Shown: piece after piece, positions 46,388-57,102 of the stretch
Layout of the letters: each line of letters starts with the position of its first letter
How positions within the stretch are numbered: position 1 is the first letter of the stretch
Assembly (NCBI GenBank): GCA_038093975.1
Contig: JBBPTG010000008.1
Location: 1-64,000 of the forward strand
Direction of reading: 5' to 3'
From: Chalciporus piperatus
Lineage: Eukaryota; Basidiomycota; Agaricomycetes; Boletales; Boletaceae
Length of the DNA: 64,000 nt
Program-made: the position numbers and the translations under genes
The notes under the pieces: generated by a model
The model's database searches: none
The model's input: the letters and a program-made list of their open reading frames with translations, nothing else
Told to the model about the DNA's origin: nothing

Positions 46388-48177
46388 ATGGACGAAGACA
46401 TGGAATTCGACACCGGCGCGCCACAAATCCCGCCTCAGCGGCTCGAGCAACCACCTGATGACGGGCGCAAGATGCTGTACGTCCTTTCATCACTCTCTCC
46501 TACTTACGCGCGTTCATATTCAGGGGCCAACCCACTCTCCTCCAATGCCACACACGTCGATGCAATCATCCAGCGATCTCGTATTCGTACAAGACTGTAC
46601 AGGCAGTCAAGGTTCCTACATCTCCAGTGCCACGAAAAACATTGAAGAGATTTGCGCCCACATCTTCGAGTCTGGGCGTCTCCAATCACCCGAAGATCTG
46701 CGCGTAGGTCTTGTGGCATTCCGCGACCACCCACCACAAGATCATACGTATGTCGTCAAGAACTTCGGGTTCTCGTCAGACATTAGTAAAGTGCACAAGG
46801 ATCTCTCGGGACTTTATGCTTCTGGGGGTGGTGATGGACCTGAGGCTGTCACAGCTGCTTTGGCGGAAGCTTTGGACATGGATTGGAGGACGTACGCGAG
46901 TAAGATGGTGGTACTCATCGCCGATGCGCCACCCCACGGAATCGGCGAGTATGGCGATGGTGCGTTCTGACTGCATGACTCTCTACTGAAACGTAATACC
47001 CAACGTGGACGCGCATCTGACGTGTTCTTGGTCCGCAGGTTTCGACGAGGGTTCACCCGATGGAAACGATCCACTGCAAATCGTGCGCACGATGGCTAGT
47101 CGGGGCATAACGCTAGTAAGCTATCCTAGCCTCTCGATCCGATCCCTTTCCAGTCACACAGGTGCTCACATGAATCCCTTTCGCCCAGTTCTTCGTCGCC
47201 TGCGAGCCAGCCCTAAGTGGATACTCTGTGCGCATATTCCGCCCATTGCCACAGACACTGACCCATAGCCCTAACACACACAGTACGCCACCGATTTTTA
47301 CCAAGCTATCACGAGTATTACCTCGGGCCTTATGCTCCCCTTGACCACTGCCGATCTCCTCTCACACGCGATCGTCGGAAGCGTGCTTGAGAACCTTGAC
47401 ATGGAAAGACTCGTACGCGAGGTGGGACACGCTGTGGCACAGCGGATACTCGGAAACAACGAAAGCGTGGATGATGTCGCGCGCGAATTACACGAGAAAC
47501 TATTACTCAGGAACGAGAGCACGAAGAAAGTGGTGATCGAGAGCATTTACAAGGAATCCCCAGAGGCAACACATAACGTCTCAGTGTTCATGCATGCCTC
47601 GTCATTGGCTGAGGCTAGATCACAGCTTAAGCGGGTACGAACTTCATTTTGGTTTACTGACGATGATCCGCTCATCGCATCTATTGCTAGGTATACGGAA
47701 CGCGATTCACCGACAAATACCTCCTTTCTCGACAGGCAACCAACCGGAGCGCATATTCATACTCTTATGCCCCCCATCTCCCTTCACGTACAACACCAAC
47801 GAAGCTAGCTCCCGCCCCGAGCAGTCTACCTGGTACCTCTGCCTCACCCCCACGCAAAGTCGTAACAGATTTTGCAGCATTCGGTGCACCTGCAAACGCA
47901 AGCGTTTTCGGGACAGCGGTCGCTCCGACGCCATTCTCATTGGCAGGCGGTAAGGCTGCGTTTGGAGGCATGAGAAACCCAAGTGGAAAGGGAAACTTTG
48001 AGGGGGATGATGATGACGAGGACGACGATGGGAGACAGAAGGTCGAACTCCGGGAAGACTCGATATCTCTAGATCAGGTTCGTGACCGTTGCTTCGCTGC
48101 GTTCCTTTTTAACTGACACTCTTGAACAGGCACGCCGGATTGCAATGCAGAGCGCTTGGAGAAGCATTAGGGGATGA
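46388..48177 (+). CDS. von Willebrand factor A domain protein
   Basis: A VWA domain begins at DLVFVQDCTGSQGSYISSAT, where the metal site is DxTGS rather than the integrin DxSxS, and continues with DLRVGLVAFRDHPPQDHTYV, ASGGGDGPEAVTAALAEAL and KMVVLIADAPPHGIGEYGDG. This resembles VWA modules of the VwkA alpha-kinase group, but I see no kinase domain. Downstream is a helical region (LLSHAIVGSVLENLDMERLV, KVVIESIYKES). The end is a Gly/Asp-rich tail with FGGMRNPSGKGNFEGDDDDE, finishing RIAMQSAWRSIRG. The first exon is MDEDMEFDTGAPQIPPQ. At least five introns. The cellular role cannot be read from the sequence. Confidence 0.8.
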
Positions 48178-48406
48178 TTGATTCCCCCCTTCATTGACTG
48201 ATTCACGATGATTACGATGATTCCTCTCTCCCTTTTCACCAATTCATTCACTATCGCAATCGATTCACTGTCCCACACGACAGACAACTTTTTGTTTCCA
48301 CTCAATCACTTTTCAGGACCATGTAGAGTAATGACATCTCGTAAAAGTTGAATCAATAGCCGGCTCTTGATTGGTACTAGACGGCGACATGGGGAGCCAG
48401 ACGTGT
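48178..48406. other. convergent 3' region
   Basis: About 230 bp between the 3' ends of the VWA and G-patch genes. Nothing recognised. Confidence 0.4.
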
Positions 48407-49598
48407 CTATGTGGTATCCTTCCGTTTTCCCTTTTTCTTTTTGGTGGTGAGAACGACGCTGACTCCGTCTGTTGGTATACGTGACGTCTCCTTTTCGTCT
48501 GCCGCCGATGACTCTTTCCTCGACTTTTTTCGCGTGCTCTTTGCGATCACTGCCCCATGGTCTTGTTTCCGGGACCTTTTTGGTGATGGGGACGTCCCCC
48601 GCTTCTCATCGTCGCCAGACCGTGCCTCTTTATCCCGTGGTTTTCGAACTCTCTGGTCAGAGTCCTCCAAGCCACCCTGTTCCTTCGCCCTCTCCTTCTC
48701 CAACGCTTTCTCCGCTTTCCTCGTTTTCTTAGCAGCCTTCGCAGCCCTGCGCTCTTTTTTCAGTCTTTTCCGTTCCCTCCCCTCCTCCTTCGTCTCCTTC
48801 ATGTCCTCCGGTTTCCGTTTCTTGCTCTTCTTCGCCGTCTCTGTAGGATTCGGGTCGGTCTGTTCTGGGGCGGGCGTAGAAACCGACGAGGAGTCGGATT
48901 CTGTAGAAGGCATATGCGTGGATGTAGATGGTGTCGCAATGGCATTCCCCACGTTCGGATCTTCATCAGGACCGAGTATAGGTCCTCTAAAGAATCTCGA
49001 ATAAAGGCCCTGTTTCGCAGCCTCTCTCTTTGCCGCTGCCACTAGTGATAGCCGTCCCCCAGAACCTACACCAGGGCCATTTGAATTCGGGTTGGGAGTC
49101 GCGGTGCCTGATGCAGAGGCAGAGGTGGAGGCGGGTGCTCCGATGATGGGGCGTCGGTTGGAGATGATGCCTGTCGCGGTGCGTTTCAGCGAGAGGGACC
49201 CGGCGTGTGTGTCAGTCGGTTTAGAGGCGTCCTAGATGACGTGGGGGGATGAGGTGAGTGAGCAAGACTGCGTCGACTGGAGAGGACTTTTTACCTCGGA
49301 GTCGCTCGTGTCCTCATCGACGTTTGATACTTTGATCGTGATCGCCTTGGATGCAGCAGCGAACAGGCTAGTAACGCCAGTCAATTGACACACACCTCGC
49401 TGGAGGGAAGAAAGGCAATACGCACTGGTCCCAGAAGGGGAATGCCTCATCGCGGTCTTTACCTAGACCGCTAAGATTTTTCTTTGGTGGGATCGCAAGG
49501 GGCTTGTCGATTGCGCCGTTGCGGAGGGCTGTACCTGTCCCCTGCCAGCCGTACGAGGACAGATAGGTGTGACCGTACGACTGTCCGTTCAATGACAT
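48407..49598 (-). CDS. G-patch domain nucleolar-type protein (Tma23/GPATCH4-like)
   Basis: The N-terminus MSLNGQSYGHTYLSSYGWQG, with GTGTALRNGAIDKPL and KKNLSGLGKDRDEAFPFWDQ, fits a G-patch (Gly-rich, often a DEAH helicase activator) of the Tma23/GPATCH4 kind. After introns LFAAASKAITIKV follows, then a short acidic piece. The C-terminal half is highly charged with Lys/Arg/Glu repeats (KKSKKRKPEDMKE, KKTRKAEKALEKERAK) and ends KKKKGKRKDTT, typical of nucleolar ribosome-biogenesis factors. Exact orthology is inference. Opposite-strand open frames over this Lys-rich part are shadows. Confidence 0.82.
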
Positions 49599-50114
49599 TC
49601 AATGACATCCAAATCACAATCCACTGCCCTCACCTCATAAGATTGGTCATGTGATCCACTTTCTTGTTGAGCCCAGAAGGCGGTTTCTGCCATGCCGCAC
49701 CAGCCTGAGACGATCAAGTAATTACAACACTCCCCGTCTCCTCCACGATATTCGACTCGGATCGACAACGCATATCCCAAATCTTCATACTGGACGATCC
49801 GAGGAAAACACGGATTACCTGTTCGGGGTCACCCCGTAGCGGTGTGACAACCACCGATCCACCATACATTGCAATTCTCGTGGACCTTGGTACAACCCAG
49901 GTGAACCTACTGTAACTTTTGGCGGGGGAACCGTGGACGAAGGACGTGAAAGCCTCCGTATCCATGTGACTGGTCTCGACGGAACGGTCTATCCCTTTCT
50001 GATCTCGCATAGAGAAATCGCAAGCCTCGACAATAACGGAGGAGTCAAAAGCTCAAGCAAAATGTGGCTCTACATCAACGCCAAAACACACGGGCCAATG
50101 AAGCCACAGAACAC
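49599..50114. other. intergenic region between G-patch and NCA2 genes
   Basis: About 515 bp. A minus-strand frame (49714-50010) and a plus-strand frame (49933-50298) are open, but neither shows a known motif and the second overlaps NCA2. No gene is called. Confidence 0.4.
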
Positions 50115-52312
50115 TCATCCGCCTTTCGGTCTCCCGGCAACCTCATACCACCCAAGTTCGCGTCCCCAGCTATTCCACATCCTATCCAAGACTCTCAGTT
50201 TCTCCCACCGACCCAAACTAGGATCCTCCAAATCCTGCACATCCTCCAAGAACCCTTCCCTAAGACCCGACCGCGGTGGCAACGACGTCAGCGCGTAATT
50301 TCGGAGATGAGTCAACGACAATACGAGAAGACCCGATGTTAGCGACGGAATCGAGTTCGACGACGGATCAGCCTCGCTCGGTTGCGGTGCATGTATGATT
50401 TCTTCATGTGTGTGAGATGTCTTGGGTTGGAAAAGTAGTAGGCGCTCGATCCTCCTGTACAATCCAGTCAGCATAGAACACATTCGTGACAGACAGTATA
50501 GACCTCATTGCAAGCCAAACGCTCATTTTACGGCGTCTGCCACCATGCTTGGCTCCACCACCGGACACGAGCTGTTTGAGGAACCCTCCAACCACATAAA
50601 CGATCGCCAGAGCGGGTGCCACACCGACGAATGCAAACGTGAGTTCCTGGGATTTGAGCAGCCTATCAATGCCTGCCAAAGCTTGGTCGATGTCAACCTA
50701 GAACCCGTCAGTTCGATAATCATTGAGACGCAGCGAAGGAACAAACTTTGGCCTTTTGCACTTGCACAAACAGTGTCCTCAACAACGTGCCAGTCAAAGC
50801 AGACTTGAAAGGCTGTTTGATGTCGTCCTCATAGATTTGAAGGATAGGAGTGAAGTCCCCCAATCGAATCTGTTGCGAGAGCGCATCCAGTTGACTTTGG
50901 GTGTAACCCAGTCTGTCTTGGGCGAGTGCAAGCGCCATTCGCTCGAGAGACTGTTGGAAGATGCGGTGAGTTATGCGCACTACCGAGGGTCGTGTAACGT
51001 ACGTTCAGATCTGCTGACACTGCTTCGCGACGGACAATTACGCCTTCCTCCCCTCCAGCTCTGACCGTCTTGAATACGCCACGAAGAGGCTCCAAGAGCC
51101 AATCCGTGACAAGGTTATGCATAGCCTCGATGGCACCCTGTGCCATATCAGTCAGCGTTGCTCGAGAGGCGTACAGAGTCTTGGCACAATAAAGCGTCAG
51201 CGGGGGTACGAGTATCAAACGCGGCCACAACAACGTTAGTCTCGACGGCCGACGAAGACCATGCCCGTCAAGATAAGAGGCGTGTTCTTTCTTGTGTGTG
51301 ACGAATATCGCCTTGGATAACTCCATGAAATTGGATAGCACGTTTTCTTTTGAGAGTTCGACCGACGTCGCAGAACCAAGTGCGGTTGTGAATGCGACGA
51401 GGAAATCGAAGCTGGGGACACCTTCGGTCGAAGAACCTTCCCGTCTGATTCCCAAAGCGCACATGAGACTGGGTCGCATGCCAATAAGGTTCCCTAGTAC
51501 TTCGGCCCTTTCGTTTCTGATCTTTTCGTTTTCTTCGCGTTTCAATTTACATTCGTCGCGGGAGAGACGGAGGGGGTAGTAGATGATGAACTTGAATCCG
51601 TGTATCAGCCGTTGAATGCTGTTGCACAAGGCGGAAAGGATGGTCGAGGCAGAAACGCGTGGGTCACCTAGAGGGAGAGGCAGATGCACCCACGCGCCAG
51701 ATGGGTTGGCTTTCAAGTGAGGGAAGAGTGTGGACATGAAAAGGTTGGGTTGTAATCGGCCACGAGTCGCGAAACGAACGCGAAGAGAGGATGGATGGAA
51801 CGTTGACAGGCGAAGTGTACCGTCACCGGACCGCAGAACATGAAGCAGGCTCAAAATACGTTTGGGGAGAGCTGGTCAGGTTGTCAGTTCGCTGTGAACG
51901 CACAAGGTACCGCAGGGTCGAAAGTGCACTCACTCTGCAGGAGATACAACGCGGCGAGTTGGTAGGACCGTTCTATATCTGCCCACCACTCCGCCTCATC
52001 TTGAGCAGCACTTGCCTCGTCCAAGTACACGTCGAGTGCATTGGCGTAGAGACCGAAGGCGATCCTCGCCAGAGCTGTTTGCAATAACGCCTCGGACGAG
52101 TGCTGTTGCTGGCTGTCAGAGCTCGTATGAAAGAGGACATCGTTCTGGAGTGTTCTCAACGCATTCTGAATAGTCTCGGGGGTGAATGGAGGTTTGAGAG
52201 TCTTTTCGATTTGTCTGTAGAGTTCTTCTGTGCGCGGGTCGGGTCCGCAGAGTGGAAGCGGGGTAGTGGCCAAGGAGAGGAGCGGCTCTGTGTAGTGAGC
52301 AGAGTAACCCAT
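50115..52312 (-). CDS. NCA2: Nca2-like mitochondrial protein
   Basis: Nca2 is a mitochondrial membrane protein that in yeast affects expression of the mitochondrial ATP6/ATP8 transcript. The N-terminal exon (MGYSAHYTEPLLSLATTPLP) is helical. Later exons carry SRLTLLWPRLILVPPLTLYC, DMAQGAIEAMHNLVTDWLLE, PLRGVFKTVRAGGEEGVIVR and ESLERMALALAQDRLGYTQ-like sequence, then GDFTPILQIYEDDIKQPFKS, the family core. A hydrophobic span (FAFVGVAPALAIVYVVGGFL) precedes the end region HLRNYALTSLPPRSGLREGF. The tail ends EVAGRPKGG. Several introns. Length of roughly 600 residues suits the family. Lies head-to-tail with VPS37, 84 bp downstream of its stop. Confidence 0.92.
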
Positions 52313-52396
52313 TGACCGTGACGTCGTAATTTAGTCCCAAAAAGTGTAGTACAATTACAAGACCATTACAAGGTTAGTAGCTTACAAGGTTCATGT

Positions 52397-53102
52397 TCAT
52401 TCATCTCTCCAAATTACCTGGCCAGCAGCCCATCTATCTCCCCACATAACCCGCTTATGATACATCTTCCTCAGCTCTCTAAACTGCTTCACAAAGTCGT
52501 CGACATCCGATGCGTCATTGGACGTGGAAGATGAGGATGCTTGCACGAACGATGATGCCAACGTCTCGGACGCGTTATCCTGGTCCGTCGTCGCATGGCG
52601 TAGGCGCAGCAAGAGAAACTGAGGACTGAGACGCTGCAACTCACGTCAGAACATATACCACCGATTGGTATGTTGGCACACCTGGTAAACCTCTCGTTGC
52701 TCGCGTTCGATCTCTTTCCATCGAGCCTCGAGCGACTTTGCTTCGTCAAATGCATCTTTTGTCTCCGATCGTAGCTGGTACAGTCGGTCTTGTAGTGACA
52801 GATTCGTTTCTACTGTAATACAAAGACATCAGAACAGCGAATACACAAGTAGATTCAATGAAACGGACGAGCAATAGCCTCGTTGGCCATTCCCAGCTCT
52901 GTCTGGGATTGATAGAGAGACTTGACGGATGGTAACGAATGGAATACGGCCTGAAAGTATGCCGGGTCATTCAACATGTCCTCGAGATCAGTTCGACTGT
53001 ATAAACGATCAATCCTCGCCCAGCATCAGATTTCACGTTTCCTTGCCTTAGATGCGATAATTCTGGAAACTCTGCCATGAGTGGGGTGGCCGCCATGTTC
53101 AT
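52397..53102 (-). CDS. VPS37: Vps37-like ESCRT-I subunit (Mod(r) domain)
   Basis: ESCRT-I sorts ubiquitinated cargo at endosomes; Vps37 is its Mod(r)-domain subunit. Exon 1 reads MNMAATPLMAEFPELSHL. Joining through a GC-AG intron (52997-53046) gives SHLSRTDLEDMLNDPAYFQA, the expected Mod(r) start; no GT donor gives this frame. The rest has FHSLPSVKSLYQSQTELGMA, LYQLRSETKDAFDEAKSLEA, RWKEIEREQREVYQ and SPQFLLLRLRHATTDQD, and ends MYHKRVMWGDRWAAGQVIW. The initiator could be 53102 or the ATG at 53096. Only 48 bp separate 53102 from the divergent RRP40 start. Confidence 0.88.
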
Positions 53103-53150
53103 AGTGTTTGTCTCAGTCGACGCCGAGTTCCCTTCCTTTTGAAGTCGACC

Positions 53151-54011
53151 ATGACCGCGACCGTACTCCCTGGTGAATACGTCCCAGCACAACACGTCAA
53201 TCTCAAGCTTGGACCCGGTTTATTACAGATTAACGCGCCTACAAAGGGTCAATCTACTCAGTCGATCATATCAACCCGCGCAGGGGAACTTCACCACTCA
53301 GCGAACAACAGCAGATGGTGGGTGGAGGGTAATTCGAGGCGGGTGAGTTTCTACGGTTTACGAACTCGATGGAAACCTCACGCATGCACTCAGTATGTTC
53401 CAGCACCTCAAGAAAGCGTGATTGGTATTGTTACTGGTCGAAGTGGAGAAGGATGGCGAGTCGACATCGGCGCTGCACATCCTGCATCCTTGGACGGACT
53501 CGCGTTCGAAAGTGCTACGAAAAGAAACAAACCTAACCTCAAAGTACGTGTTCTACGAGATCACTATCTTCACTGATCTGACCAGACTCTTCATAGGTAG
53601 GGGCATTGGTATATGCTCGCGTGTCCCTCGCACACAAAGATATGGACCCCGAGCTCGAATGTTTCGACGCCCAAACTCACAAGGCAGAAGGTTTCGGCGA
53701 GCTCAAGGGTGGATTCGTCGTCCAATGCAGTTTACGAATGAGTCGACTGTCAGTGTTCTATTCTACTTGACGCTCTCCATCGACGCTCACGATTCGGCAG
53801 GCTATTGGATCAAAAACATTTCTTGCTTCCCTTCCTAGGTTCACGCTTCCCTCTTGAAGCAGCTGTCGGTATGAATGGTAGGATCTGGGTCAGTGCAAAG
53901 GAAGTAAAGCAAACGATCGCAGTCATTCGCTGTATTGAGTCTGTCGATCCTGATGGTGGTGGTATGGACGAAGCTGGTGTCAAAAAGTTTCTCGGTAAAC
54001 TGGAAATATAG
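53151..54011 (+). CDS. RRP40: exosome cap subunit Rrp40
   Basis: Rrp40 is an S1/KH cap protein of the RNA exosome. The N-terminus is MTATVLPGEYVPAQHVNLKL. After an intron, YVPAPQESVIGIVTGRSGEG and WRVDIGAAHPASLDGLAFES form the S1 domain with GALVYARVSLAHKDMDPELE. The KH-like region has GFGELKGGFVVQCSLRMSRL, FPLEAAVGMNGRIWVSAKEV and TIAVIRCIESVDPDGGG. It ends KKFLGKLEI. Three introns are visible, near 53342-53393, 53545-53597 and 53747-53803. Length of about 235 residues is normal. Confidence 0.95.
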
Positions 54012-54199
54012 GGTTTCGACCGAGAGTGTCATGACTGGAGATTCTACGAACGACGGTGGGACTCGCCATTGCACGACAAGGATACCTCCGGTGAGTGACG
54101 GTGCCTAGATTGACAGAGCTGACGGGAGGACTGGTACATCAGTTGATTAATTATGATACAGTTGAAGAAACATAGTAGTGCAAGTTGGATCGACAACAC

Positions 54200-54872
54200 C
54201 TATTCGTCCTCTGCTACACGGGCTCTCTTGAGGGCTCTCCTTCCCCCACCCACACTCTGAGCATCCTCATCGCTCACTGTCCCTGCGCTTCTGCGCATGG
54301 CTCGTTTTCGTCTCTGGTATTCTCTGTCACGATTCTTCTTCTGTTGAGCGGCAGTGAGCTCCTGAGTTCTTGGGGCTGGGGGAACGACGACGGTTGTTAC
54401 GCCAGGGGTGGTTGGGTGTTTGAAGTCATCGGGTGCAGGGGTAGAATCCTCGCCCTCGCCCACTAGATCTAGAGACTACGATACATTGTCAGAGGAAGAC
54501 GAGGAGAGCGAGAATGGACTTGCCTTTGACCAAGTGCCACTACTGCTCGAGAACCAGCGATCTCCATCGCCAATTTCGTGTTTCCTTCTGGCAGCAGCAC
54601 CCTGGGTAGGCTTCAAGTATCCGTCAAAGCCATGAATGATGTTTCCGGTGGACGCAGTGTCCGTCAGATAGGTCGTCTCAAGGTTGTAAATTGAGAGTTC
54701 GAGTTGGGCCTAGTGTCAATCTGGTTGGATGGATTGAGTGTGAGTTTCTGAGAGAACATACGAGCTGTCTGTCTGCTGCTCTCTTCTTCAAGAGCATCTT
54801 CAAGAGCTCGTCCTTGACTTTGTCATAGCGAGTCTTGTCTTCCGTGCTCGCTGTTGGGTCTTTGTTCGCCAT
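54200..54872 (-). CDS. EAF6: Eaf6-like NuA4 histone acetyltransferase subunit
   Basis: Eaf6 is a small subunit of NuA4 and related acetyltransferase complexes. The N-terminal coiled coil (RYDKVKDELLKMLLKKRAAD) continues across an intron with AQLELSIYNLETTYLTDT and the conserved GNIIHGFDGYLKP. Then come RWFSSSSGTWSK and a Pro/Thr-rich part. A basic segment (KKNRDREYQRRKRAMRR) lies near the end, and the tail is ALKRARVAEDE. Two introns. Divergent from RPT5 with 93 bp between starts. Confidence 0.92.
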
Positions 54873-54965
54873 GAGCCAGTCCCGACTTGGACGCGTAGTG
54901 CCACACTTGACCTACACTTCCGCTTTCGGTCAGGGATACGCGTCCCATCCTCATCGTCGACCACG

Positions 54966-56633
54966 ATGTCCTCAGCACCCCCACCCCCACCCCCGCCGGA
55001 CAACAGCCAACCTCAAGAGAAACAACCAGAACAGCCAGCCACCGCTTCTCCAACCCCAGCACAAGATGGCGCAGCCATGGACACCACCCCAGATCACCCA
55101 CCCGAAGAGACCTGGGACGATATCCCCGCCGACATCTTGGCGTTGAGCACAGACGAAATCTTGACTAGAATACGTCTCATCGAGAACGATATCAAGGTCC
55201 GTGTCTCTGCACACACTCTCCTCGTCGTCGTATCGAACATACAGTATTTCACTCTAGGTCATGAAATCAGAAACGCTCCGACTACAGCACGAGCAAAGCG
55301 TCATGAAGGAAAAGATTCGTGATAACGGGGAGAAAATTAAACAAAACAAAGTTCTCCCCTACCTCGTCGGGAACGTCGTCGAGGTAACGATTCCAACTTC
55401 GTCTTTTTCCTACATTTCGTCATCCATGCTACTTTCGTAGATCTTGGACGTCGACCCCGAGTCAGAAGAAGATGGCGCTAACCAAGACCTCGACTCGATG
55501 CGTAAAGGCAAATGCGCCGTCGTGAAGACATCAACTCGACAAACCGTATTTTTGCCACTCATCGGTCTCGTCCCCCCAGAGGAACTCAGGCCCTCCGATC
55601 TTGTTGGTGTTAACAAGGACTCATATCTAATTCTAGACAAGCTGCCAACGGAATTCGACTCGCGAGTAAAGGCGATGGAGGTTGACGAACGTCCGACCGA
55701 GACATATACAGACATCGGTGGTTTGGAGAAGCAGATCGAAGAATTGGTAGAGGCAATCGTCTTGCCGATGGAACAAGCAGATAAATTTAAGACGTTGGGC
55801 ATCAAACCACCAAAGGGGTGTCTCATGTACGGTCCACCAGGTATGTTCAGGCGTCCACCCACTTGCGTCGGTTGTTGAACATTATTCAGGTACCGGAAAG
55901 ACACTTCTTGCCCGTGCCTGTGCTGCTCAAACGAAAGCATGCTATCTTAAGCTTGCTGGCCCTTCGCTCGTGCAGATGTTCATCGGTGACGGTGCAAAGC
56001 TTGTTCGTGATGCCTTCGAACTTGCGAAGGAGAAGGCTCCAGCCATTATCTTCATTGATGAGCTCGACGCCATCGGTACCAAGCGATTTGACTCCGAGAA
56101 GAGTGGAGACCGTGAAGTGCAGCGGACGATGTTGGAGCTTCTCAACCAACTGGACGGTTTCTCAAGTGACGAGCGTATAAAGGTAAGTCTACGTACCCTG
56201 GAACGCCACTTGATATTAAACCGGCGATCTTTTCAGGTTATTGCCGCCACGAATCGTATTGATATCCTTGACCCTGCTCTCCTGCGTTCCGGACGATTAG
56301 ATCGCAAGATCGAGTTCCCTCTCCCAAACGAAACCGCTCGAGCTCGTATTCTCGAAATCCACTCCCGAAAGATGACCGTCAGCCCAGACGTCAACTTTGA
56401 GGAATTGGCTCGTAGTACGGATGAGTTCAACGGTGCACAGCTGAAAGCGACGTGTGTGGAGGCTGGTATGATTGCCCTACGGGAGGGTGCGACGAAGTTG
56501 ACACATGAACACTTTTTGAGTGGCATTGCAGAGGGTAGGTTTTCGATTTCTTGGTTTCGTTATTACTGGACTGATGCACGTTGGTTGGACAGTGCAAAGC
56601 AAGAAGAAGAATGACTTGATGTACTTTGCCTAG
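54966..56633 (+). CDS. RPT5: 26S proteasome regulatory ATPase Rpt5
   Basis: Rpt5 is one of six AAA ATPases of the 19S base that unfold substrates and open the 20S gate. A Pro/Gln-rich start ([18 protein letters not shown]) precedes [20 protein letters not shown] and a coiled coil. The AAA core has [20 protein letters not shown], Walker A GPPGTGKT (split by an intron), Walker [12 protein letters not shown], and [20 protein letters not shown] with the arginine fingers. The end is [10 protein letters not shown]. The C-terminal HbYX-type motif reads Y-F-A here, with Phe where Tyr is usual for Rpt5. Five introns or so. Otherwise complete. Confidence 0.96.
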
Positions 56634-57102
56634 TTGTCATGTCTTTTGTTGCCCGTGTCAGGGATCTCGTCCGTTGGCATGCAATCATACATTATTTTCT
56701 GGATGAACGACGAGCGACGGCGTGCGCCAAGAAGTGTGCGCTCTGCTGTACCGTCCAGGTCATCTTGTCATGCTGCTAACTTGATTGGTTGGACTTGCCA
56801 CTTTGCTTTCGATCGCTAGCAGATGTATTCAGAATTCCAGGTGCAAACAGATGGATTGTAGTTAGAAGCGAAGTACTTTGTGTCTGGGTAGGCTTGACGT
56901 TTGAGTGGAACGATAGGAGCTAGCTGTTTTAGCATCGGGCGAAGACTGAAACGTCTGGTTGCCGAGACTACCGGGCAAGGAACTGTGAGACTTTCCGTCG
57001 ACTTCTTGAAACGCAACGCCCCAAGGAGGAGCAGCCGTCTTCGTCCGAATTTCTGATCTACTCCAGAGATACTGTCCCGTCTATCAAACGTGATCGGGGA
57101 TC
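56634..57102. other. intergenic region, nothing recognised
   Basis: About 470 bp between tandem genes. Short open frames on both strands carry no motif. No tRNA-like A or B box was found by eye. Confidence 0.4.

Noticed and set aside
48411..49004. 197-codon plus-strand frame opposite the G-patch gene
   Set aside because: It is the antisense of the Lys/Glu-rich G-patch C-terminus; its Phe/Ser-rich composition is the expected shadow.
49714..50010. 98-codon minus-strand frame between the G-patch and NCA2 genes
   Set aside because: No family recognised, no supporting splice sites, and an equally long frame lies on the other strand.
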